Assembly (NCBI RefSeq): GCF_007992195.1
Contig: NZ_BJZU01000100.1
Span: 1-48,795 of the forward strand
From: Methylobacterium oxalidis
GTDB taxonomy: Bacteria > Pseudomonadota > Alphaproteobacteria > Rhizobiales > Beijerinckiaceae
Direction of reading: 5' to 3'
DNA: 48,795 nt
Of the stretch, positions 42,682 to 48,795 are shown one piece after another (positions within the stretch are counted from its first letter, which is position 1; each line of letters begins with the position of its first letter). A program made the position numbers and the translations under genes. A model generated the notes under the pieces. That model saw only the letters and a list, made by a program, of their open reading frames with translations, was not told the DNA's origin and ran no database searches.

Positions 42682-43078
42682 CGCCGAGCCCTCCGGCGAT
42701 CAGGGTCGCGTAGACGAGGCGCCCGTTCGGGCCGCCTTCGAGGAGGCGGACCCGCCAGAGCGGCGGCAGGTTGCGCCAGCCGAGCGCCGCGCTCGCCTCG
42801 ACGACGTCGAGCGTCCAGGGCCGCCCGTCCGAGAAGCGCCCCTGCTCGCGGCCGGCCCGCAGGGTGCCGGCGGCGGCGCGCAGGAGCACGATGCCCTCCG
42901 CCTCGTCGACCAGGACGTCGGCGAGCTCGACCTGGCTGCCGCGCCGCGCCGTCTCGCCGCCGATCTGCAGGGCGACGAGCGTGCCGAGCGAGACGAGCGC
43001 GAAGGCGACGAGCACCTCGACGGGGGTGAAGCCGGCCCGCCGGTCCGCGGGCAGGCCGGGGCCGCGGCGCGCGCTCAC
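42674..43078 (-). CDS. gspI: Type II secretion minor pseudopilin GspI
   Basis: 134 residues from a GTG at 43078 within the gspH stop (GTGA). N-terminus AGFTPVEVLVAFALVSLGTL is a class III prepilin signal with Pro at +4 position instead of the usual Leu. The short globular part (GRPWTLDVVEASAALGWRNL, WRVRLLEGG) fits GspI. A longer frame extending upstream is antisense-like and not accepted. Confidence 0.82.
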   Translation of the reverse strand: MSARRGPGLPADRRAGFTPVEVLVAFALVSLGTLVALQIGGETARRGSQVELADVLVDEAEGIVLLRAAAGTLRAGREQGRFSDGRPWTLDVVEASAALGWRNLPPLWRVRLLEGGPNGRLVYATLIAGGLGGG

Positions 43079-43536
43079 GGCGCCTCCTCGGCGCGGCGGA
43101 CCGCGCCGGTCACCCGGCTGACCACGAGGCGCCGCGTGCCTGCCGCGCCCGCGAGGAGGATTCGCCCGCCGGTGGAGGTCCCGCCCGGCAGGAAGCGGAT
43201 CTCGCCGGGCCCGGCGCGGCTCAGGGGATCGGCTTCCACGGCGACGCGCAGGGACGGCATCAGCAGGCTCGGCGCGCCCCGGCGCGAGCTGAGGAAGCTG
43301 TTGCTGCGCGCGTCGAAGACGATCCGCGTGCGCCGCCCGGTGCGCAGGGCCTCGGCGCGCAGGAGGCCGAGCTCGCCCGCGAGCGCGTCGACGGCGCCGT
43401 CGAGGCGCCGGCCGGGCAGGGCGGCGCCGATCGAGGGGATCCCGATCGCGGCGGCGAGCGCCAGCACCGCCAGCACCACGAGCATCTCCACGAGGGAGAA
43501 GCCCGCCTCCTGCTCGGGCGCGGTCCCCGGCCTCAC
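43075..43536 (-). CDS. gspH: Type II secretion minor pseudopilin GspH
   Basis: 153 residues from a GTG at 43536 that overlaps the SCO gene stop. Prepilin motif AGFSLVEMLVVLAVLALAAA, then the GspH/FimT-like core with ALAGELGLLRAEALRTGRRT and RIVFDARSNSFLS. It forms the base-proximal minor pseudopilin. The order H-I-J-K is the canonical T2SS order, but gspG, which would come first, is missing. Confidence 0.83.
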   Translation of the reverse strand: MRPGTAPEQEAGFSLVEMLVVLAVLALAAAIGIPSIGAALPGRRLDGAVDALAGELGLLRAEALRTGRRTRIVFDARSNSFLSSRRGAPSLLMPSLRVAVEADPLSRAGPGEIRFLPGGTSTGGRILLAGAAGTRRLVVSRVTGAVRRAEEAP

Positions 43537-44186
43537 GGGGTCGGAGGGGCCGGAGGAGCGGGAGGCGGCGCGAGGAAGGCGGTGAGCCGCTCTGCGAGCG
43601 CGTCCGGCCCCTTCCCGGCACCGACCCGGTCGACGATCACCCCGTCGCCGTCGATGAGGTAGATCGCGGCCGTGTGGCCGTAGGCGTAGGCGCCGTTCGG
43701 GAAGTCGGTGCGGCGCGCGACCACCCCGAAGCTGCGGATCGCCTCGTCGACCGCCGGGCGCGCGCCCGACAGCGCGACGATGCGCGGGTCGAAGCTCGCC
43801 ATGTAGCGCGCCAGCACCTCGCCCGTGTCGCGCTCGGGATCGACCGAGACGAAGTAGACCTTCAGGTCGGGCGCGCCGGCAGGCAGCCGGGCCAGCGCCA
43901 GGGAGACCTCGGACAGCGTGGTCGGGCAGATGTCCGGGCAGTGCGTGAAGCCGAAGAACAGCGCGTAGGGCTTACCGGAGAGGTCGTCGGAATCGACCGC
44001 GGCGCCGTCGGGCGCGGCGAGCCGGAAATGGCCCGCGATCAGGCTCGACGGGACCGCCTGAGGCGGGGTGATGGCCTCGACGCCCGCGGCCGGCGGTGCG
44101 TCGGGCGGAATCCGGGTCTCGGCGCGGGCTCCGAGCCCGAGCGCGAGGAGCGAGAGGACGGCGAGCAGGGCACGGTGCGGGAGCAT
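43533..44186 (-). CDS. SCO1/SenC family copper chaperone
   Basis: 217 residues. Signal peptide MLPHRALLAVLSLLALGLGA, thioredoxin-like fold with the copper-binding pair Cys83 and Cys87 (HCPDIC) and His171 (YGHTAA). SCO proteins bring Cu to CuA or act as thiol reductases. The quinol oxidase upstream has no CuA, so its client here may be the copper-containing galactose-oxidase-like enzyme 107 nt upstream. A 4-nt overlap couples it to gspH. A Pro-rich tail (PPPAPPAPPTP) ends the protein. Confidence 0.9.
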   Translation of the reverse strand: MLPHRALLAVLSLLALGLGARAETRIPPDAPPAAGVEAITPPQAVPSSLIAGHFRLAAPDGAAVDSDDLSGKPYALFFGFTHCPDICPTTLSEVSLALARLPAGAPDLKVYFVSVDPERDTGEVLARYMASFDPRIVALSGARPAVDEAIRSFGVVARRTDFPNGAYAYGHTAAIYLIDGDGVIVDRVGAGKGPDALAERLTAFLAPPPAPPAPPTP

Positions 44187-44266
44187 GGTCAGCCTTCGGC
44201 GGATGGGGAGGGTCGGCGCGCCCGCAGGGAGCGGCGCGGCGAAACGCACGCGGTACGCTGGTCTCT

Positions 44267-44292
44267 GCGGCGGCCCCGGCGGGGGCCGCCGC
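44267..44292 (-). terminator. 11-bp hairpin after the galactose-oxidase-like gene
   Basis: GCGGCGGCCCC/GGGGCCGCCGC pair around a 4-nt loop, directly downstream of the TAG at 44294-44296. No T tract is present, so it may only attenuate expression of the SCO-gsp genes. Confidence 0.5.
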
Positions 44293-44293
44293 G

Positions 44294-47289
44294 CTACTGG
44301 ATGCGCACGACCCTGGCGACGCTCGGCACGCCCTTCTCGTCCATGGCGAAGAGCATCCAGGGTCCCGGCAGAAGCACGCCGGAATCGGTGGGCAGCCGCA
44401 ACTGGTAGCTCGTGCCGCTGCTGCTCGCCGGCGTCAGCGGCACCCGGCGCTGGTCGTTGTCGGTGGAGTGCGACACCGAGTTCAGCCGCACCAGCGCGAA
44501 GCTCGCGGCCGGCCGTTCGGTCGTGACGGCGATCGTCGCGCCCCGGGCGGCGGCCGCGGGCGCACCCGTGATGACCGGCCGGCTCGCGGGCTTGCCGTCC
44601 TCGGCGAACAGGTAGGGCGGCGACAGGATCTCGATGTCGGGGTGATCGCCCGCGCAGCCTCCGCAGGCACCGCCGCCGGCCGCCAGCACGCGGGCATCGG
44701 GCAGCAGGAGCGCGATGCTGTGATAGCCGCGCGGAACCTTCATCGGCGCCAGACGCCGGAACTTGCCCGTCGTCGGCGACCAGAGGTCCGGCATCATCAC
44801 GTTGCGCACGTCCTGGTAGGACAGGAGGATGTTCATGCCGCCGAGGATCACGACCTCGCCCGAGGGCAGCACGACGCTGTTGGCGAAGCCGCGCGGCGAG
44901 GGCATCGGCGCCTGCTTGGTCACCGTGACCGGGCTGCCGACCCCCTTCGAGATGTCGATCACGTAGGCGCCGTCGTTGCCGGGCTGTCCGGCGTAGACGA
45001 GCGATCCGCCGACCTTCAGGATCTTGCCCACGTCGTACATGACGGCGTTGCCGTTGAGCGAGACCGGGTCGTCGCCCCGGATGCCGGCCGGGATGATCCC
45101 GCCCTGACCTGCGTGACGATCCAGTGCATCTCGCGGCTCGGGCCGGCCTTGAAGACCAAGCCGCCGGTCTGCGCGTAGAGCCACATCTGGTTGTCGTAGA
45201 ACCCGACCTCGCCGCCCGGGATGGCGAGCGCGTTGCCGTCGATGCCGGGTGAGACGCGCCAAGCGCCGGTGTTGGGTGACCAGATCTCGCCGTACTTGTT
45301 GTTCTGGGCGACGGCGAAGGAACCGCCGACCGTGAAGGCCTCCCCCGTCGACAGCGTCGTCGCGCCGTTATAGCTGCGGGCGATATTCAGGGAGGGGCCG
45401 CGCGACCAAGCGTCGGTCGCGGGATCGTAGATGCTCGTGTTGTTGCCCGTGAGGCCGCCCACGACGACGAGACGTCCGTCGGGCAGCGTGCTGGTGCCCG
45501 GACAGAACATGTTGTGCCCGAAGGCGGTCACCGCCTTGATGCTGGTGGCGTTGGTCGCCGGGTCGAACAGCGCCGTGTAGGTCCAGGGCCGGGTCGAATC
45601 GCCGGACTGGTTCGGGCTCGGGCCGGCCCAGAGCATCAGCTTGCCGTTGGCCAGCACCGCGCCGGCGGCCGCGACGAGTCCGATGTTGACGGGCGGCGCC
45701 CACGAGGAGGGCGCCGCCCGTCCGATCAGGGTGAAGCGCTCGTAGTCGGCGCCGATGCAATCGAACTGGTTGAGGGGCGCGCCCGGCTCGCGCGAGCCGG
45801 ACACGACCGTGACGCATCGGCCCGAGTTCAGATTGACGATCTCGACCCACTGGTCGAGCTTGCGGATCTGCCAGAAGCCACCCTTCATGGCGCTGGCACA
45901 GCCCTGCTGGACCATGAACGGCCCGTTGGCCGTGTTGCCGCCGCTGGCCCAGAGACACGAGCCCGTCGCGGCGTTCTTGATCCGGTAGCCCTGCGCGCCC
46001 GCGGACACGAAGGTCCAGGTCTGGGCATCGGTGTCGCGGCAGATGTCCTGGACCAGGGTGACGCCGTCATTTGCGGACGTGCCGGGAACCTGGACGCACA
46101 TGCCGGACTGCCGGTTGACCAGGGCCACGGGCTCGGTCGGCGCGGTCTCGCCGGGGGGCGTGCCCTGGGCGGTGCCGGACCCGGATCCACCCGTGCCGGT
46201 CCCGCCGCCGCCCGTCCCGCCCGACGATCCCGTTCCCGTGCCGCCGCCGGTCGAGGTGGTGCCGCCGCTCCCCGAGGTGGTGCCGCCGCCGGTGACAGTG
46301 GCGTAGGTCGGGCTCCAGCTCTGATTGTCCGCGCCCGTGCAGGTGCGCTGCGCGATCGCCGCGCCGCCTTGCGTGCCCTCGGCCGCCAGGCACCGCCCCG
46401 AGATCACCGAGACCAGCGCCGTGCCGCTCGCCGTCTTCGAGACACGCCAGCGGTGCTGCGCCGCTTGCGGCACGCAGTCCCACTGCATGATCCGGGCCCC
46501 GTCCTCCTGCTTGGTCGGACCCGCGTTGTCCAAACACTTGCCCGTACCCGCATTCACCACGAGGACCTCGCCCGCGTAGCCCGAGGCGCGCAGGGACCAG
46601 GTCTGGGCCGTCCGGCCCGTGCAGGCCTCCTGCGTCAGGTAGGCGAAGTTGGCGCTCGCGTCCCCCTGCACGGTCAGGCACAGCTTGGCGCTCGCCGCCG
46701 CGATCGGCGCGGGCGTGCTCGTCGGCAGGTCGGCCGCCGCGCTGGCGCCGCCAGTGCCCGTGCCCGAGGTCGCGCTCGGGCTCCAGTTCTGGCTGGCCGC
46801 GCCCGTGCAGGTGCGCTGGCTGATGCCCGCGCCGGCGCTCGTCGCGCCCCCTTCCACGCTCAGGCAGCGGCCCGAGGCGACGCTGACCAGCGCCGTGCCG
46901 GCAGCATTGTTCGAGAGGGTCCAGCGCTGCTGCGGGGCCTGAGGCACGCAGTCCCACTGGATGATGCCGGCCCCGTCCGTGGTCTTGTCGGCCTTGTCGT
47001 TGTCCAGGCACTTGCCGGTTGCGGCGTTGGCGACGAGGACCTGGCCGGCGTAGCCCGAGTCGCGCAGGGTCCAGCTTTGCGCTGTCCGGCCGGTGCAGGC
47101 GTCCTGGGTCAGGTAGGTGAAGTTGGCGCCGGCATCGCCCTTGAGCGTCAGGCAGAGCTTGGAGTTGCCCGCCACCAGCGGCACCGGCGTGCCGGTCGGC
47201 AGTGCTGCCGTCTGGGCGCGCGCCGGGCTCGTTCCGAAGTTGAACAGTACAGCCAGAAATACAACCAATAATTGAGCGCTTATCAGCAT
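44294..47289 (-). pseudogene. Secreted galactose-oxidase-like copper radical enzyme with three ricin-B lectin domains, frameshifted
   Basis: If restored, about 998 residues. Signal peptide MLISAQLLVVFLAVLFNFGTS to ARA; three ricin-type beta-trefoils (about 30-172, 190-328, 385-523) with Q-x-W repeats (QSW, QRW, QNW and so on); a Gly/Thr/Ser linker (about 333-380); then a kelch-repeat catalytic domain (from about 530) and a DUF1929 end domain. Galactose-oxidase residues are all present: Cys596 (MFCPGTS) and Tyr640 (RSYNGAT), the thioether pair; the axial Tyr and His in RGYHSIALLLPD; and His in SVSHSTDNDQRR. Near 45105-45115 one base appears missing: the frame shifts from SREMHWIVTQ to QGGIIPAGIRGDDPV. 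The Cu ligands are thus split over two frames. It is a pseudogene or a sequencing error; the rest is intact. Confidence 0.88.
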
Positions 47290-47787
47290 GGCCGCAGCTT
47301 CCGATCGACAGTCGATCACTGTCGATGGCGGGTTAAAATTCTATTAAATGCGGGTGTGTGTCTGATCAGAGTGGTGAACGCGCAATTCCGGCGACATCGG
47401 TCGAGCGCATGCTGTCCGGCGCGAACGGCATCCAAGCGTTGGGGCGAAGCACGCGGGGACCGGCGGACATCAGGTGAGCCGAGCCCTGCAACGTGCGCGG
47501 CACCCCGATCCGCGGCGATCGACAAGACTTTCCGGTCTTCGGCGGCCCCAACGCGCCGAGCTCGCTGCCGATGTCGGTCCACCGGCCATTGCCGAGCGTG
47601 AACGCCTCGCCCATCCTCGAGGTCGGCGCGCCAGCGAGGGTTCCGATCGCTTGGCGCAGACCTGCTCTCGGCGAGCGCCGTCCGCGAGCGCCGGATCTCG
47701 ACGCGTGTGCCGCGCATCGGATGGGCATCAACCGCTATCGGCAATCGAAGGCCGAGCGGCCGTATGTCAGTCTGTGAGAAAGTGAGA
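47290..47787. other. Intergenic region left of the tRNA fragment
   Basis: The first 60 bases are AT-richer and should contain the promoter of the galactose-oxidase-like gene. Frames at 47366-47731 (minus) and 47474-47785 (plus) have no ribosome site or family resemblance. No gene is supported. Confidence 0.45.
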
Positions 47788-47834
47788 TGGCGCGCCCGAA
47801 AGGATTCGAACCTCTGACCCCCAGATTCGTAGTC
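47788..47834 (-). repeat. 3' fragment of tRNA-Arg(ACG), putative attachment site (attL/attR core)
   Basis: The minus strand reads as the last 47 nt of a tRNA: two bases of the anticodon stem, loop CTACGAA (anticodon ACG), stem TCTGG, variable loop, T-arm AGAGG-TTCGAAT-CCTTT, acceptor strand CGGGCGC, discriminator G, CCA. The 5' half is missing: to the right the sequence becomes unrelated and AT-rich. This is the usual result of integration into a tRNA gene 3' end. The element should lie to the right, with the intact tRNA-Arg at its far end. Confidence 0.85.
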
Positions 47835-47861
47835 ATGTAAAACATAGTATCATTGGCGATT

Positions 47862-47946
47862 GTAAGCGATCGTAAGCACGCTTTCTCATCTTTAGCACCA
47901 GTATTTTGACATTATGGTCTATCTCTGGTAGTTTCAGGATGCTTAC
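47862..47946. repeat. GTAAGC repeats, candidate integrase arm-type sites
   Basis: GTAAGC occurs at 47862-47867 and 47872-47877 (10 bp apart) and inverted (GCTTAC) at 47941-47946, all between the att core and the integrase start. CGTAAGCA/TGCTTACG is an 8-bp inverted pair. Spacing of one helical turn fits recombinase binding; this is inference. Confidence 0.35.
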
Positions 47947-47970
47947 GACTGATTACGGATAGACACTAAG

Positions 47971-48795
47971 ATGCGCCTCAGCCGGCAGAGTCTCGACGCG
48001 ATCAAGGTCCCGCCTGGCAAGTCCTACGTGCTCGAATGGGATGACGCGGTCCCGGGCTTCGGCGTGCGCGTAAATGCTGGCGGAACGCGCGCGTTCGTCG
48101 CTCAGTACCGCAATTCGATGGGCGTCACGAAGCGCGTAAGCCTTGGACGTGTTGAAGCCATGACGGTGGACGATGCTCGACGCCTCGCCCGCAGCACCCT
48201 CGCCAAAGCCCTTACTGGGATCGATCCTGCTGAAGAGAAGGCCAAGGCCAAAGCACAGGCAGCTACGACGCTAAGCACGATCGCGGATGCCTACCTGAAG
48301 GCCGCTGAGACCCGGCTGAAGGCACGTTCGCATCAAGAGGTCGCACGGCACCTCCGGAGCCACTGGGGGCCGTTGCGGGCCGTTCCGGCACACGCAATCA
48401 AACGCGTGGACGTTGCAGCTCGGCTTCGTGAGATTGCCGAACAAAGCGGCCCCATCGCAGCCAACCGCGCTCGCGCCTCTCTCTCGGCGATGTTCACATG
48501 GGCGATGGGGGAGGGGACCGTCGAAACCAATCCGGTCGTAGGCACGAACAAGGCAGCCGACGAGCGATCTCGCGATCACGTACTCACCGATGCCGAGCTT
48601 GCAGCCGTGTGGCACGCGTGCGGCAACGACGATCACGGCCGCATCGTCAAGTTGCTGAGCCTGACCGGTCAGCGCCGGGACGAGGTTGGCGGTATGAGAA
48701 CGAGCGAAATAGATCTCTCCGCCGCCACGTGGAGCCTGCCAGCGGCGCGCACGAAGAACAGCCTGCCACACGACGTTCCCCTCTCCGCGCTAGGG
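47971..48795 (+). CDS. Tyrosine recombinase/phage integrase (cut by window edge)
   Basis: The first 275 residues are visible. The N-terminal DUF4102-type arm-binding domain (MRLSRQSLDAIKVPPGKS, GFGVRVNAGGTRAFVAQYR, GRVEAMTVDDARRLARSTLA) precedes a core-binding SAM-like domain (RARASLSAMFTWAMGEG, VETNPVVGT). The catalytic domain begins LLSLTGQRRDEVGGMR, with the first catalytic Arg (GQRRDEV). The other catalytic residues are beyond the window. It sits 136 nt from the tRNA-Arg fragment and points away from it, as in many tRNA-targeting islands and prophages. Lower GC than the core genes. Confidence 0.92.
   Translation, partial: MRLSRQSLDAIKVPPGKSYVLEWDDAVPGFGVRVNAGGTRAFVAQYRNSMGVTKRVSLGRVEAMTVDDARRLARSTLAKALTGIDPAEEKAKAKAQAATTLSTIADAYLKAAETRLKARSHQEVARHLRSHWGPLRAVPAHAIKRVDVAARLREIAEQSGPIAANRARASLSAMFTWAMGEGTVETNPVVGTNKAADERSRDHVLTDAELAAVWHACGNDDHGRIVKLLSLTGQRRDEVGGMRTSEIDLSAATWSLPAARTKNSLPHDVPLSALG

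Noticed and set aside
41189..43536. Complete type II secretion system
   Set aside because: Only the four minor pseudopilins are present; the secretin, ATPase, platform and major pseudopilin genes are not in the window.
47366..47785. Overlapping frames between the galactose-oxidase-like gene and the tRNA fragment
   Set aside because: No ribosome sites, no homology pattern, frames on both strands equally plausible.
47788..47834. A functional tRNA gene
   Set aside because: Only the 3' part from the anticodon stem on is present; the D-arm and 5' acceptor strand are missing.
1..48795. CRISPR array or defence system
   Set aside because: No spaced repeats, cas genes, restriction-modification or toxin-antitoxin genes were recognised in this window.

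Overview
The window looks like chromosomal DNA of a Methylobacterium-type alphaproteobacterium (Rhizobiales/Hyphomicrobiales). Reasons: very high GC through most of the length, a pqqA gene, a phasin, DUF6894-, DUF6481- and HWE/HisKA_2-type genes, a cyoABCD quinol oxidase, and a twelve-gene cassette that I recall being described as typical of Rhizobiales. Species cannot be named from the sequence alone.

Layout. Positions 1-7.6 kb are lower in GC and gene-poor, with small accessory and stress genes: a phasin cut by the left edge, an orphan pqqA with its own terminator, DUF6894 and small hypothetical proteins, a response regulator broken by an in-frame TGA, a cold-shock protein with a DUF6481 neighbour, and a PAS histidine kinase that looks like a LOV kinase without its photoactive cysteine. 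Positions 7.6-16.6 kb are ordinary core genes: hemerythrin, flavodoxin-fold reductase, lytic transglycosylase and GT61 on the minus strand; a sulfite-oxidase-like molybdoenzyme with its flavin reductase on the plus strand; a Ca2+/H+ antiporter; a DEAD-box helicase.

Positions 16.97-29.36 kb hold the main feature: twelve genes on the plus strand, nearly all overlapping by 1-10 nt. They are two sugar-nucleotide epimerases, a B12-binding radical SAM enzyme, four glycosyltransferases, a UDP-xylose-synthase-like decarboxylase, an actinobacterial-type inositol-phosphate synthase, a histidine phosphatase, a methyltransferase and a glycosidase-like protein whose barrel motifs are in circularly permuted order. 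Together they look like a complete pathway for an unknown inositol- and/or xylose-containing glycoconjugate. I believe this is the uncharacterised 'rhizo-twelve' system.

Positions 29.4-36 kb carry stress and respiration genes: ferritin-like protein, manganese catalase, SDR, PepSY protein, Crp/Fnr regulator and an MFS transporter. Positions 35.6-40.6 kb encode a cytochrome bo3 quinol oxidase (cyoABCD) plus SURF1.

Positions 40.7-47.3 kb form a minus-strand block: a secreted galactose-oxidase-like copper radical enzyme with three ricin-type lectin domains (split by a frameshift), a SCO copper chaperone, and four minor type II pseudopilins (GspH, I, J, K) in overlapping order. This suggests a copper enzyme, its metallochaperone and part of its secretion machine encoded together. 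At 47.79 kb lies a 47-nt 3' fragment of tRNA-Arg(ACG), followed by a tyrosine integrase running off the right edge: the left boundary of an integrated element.
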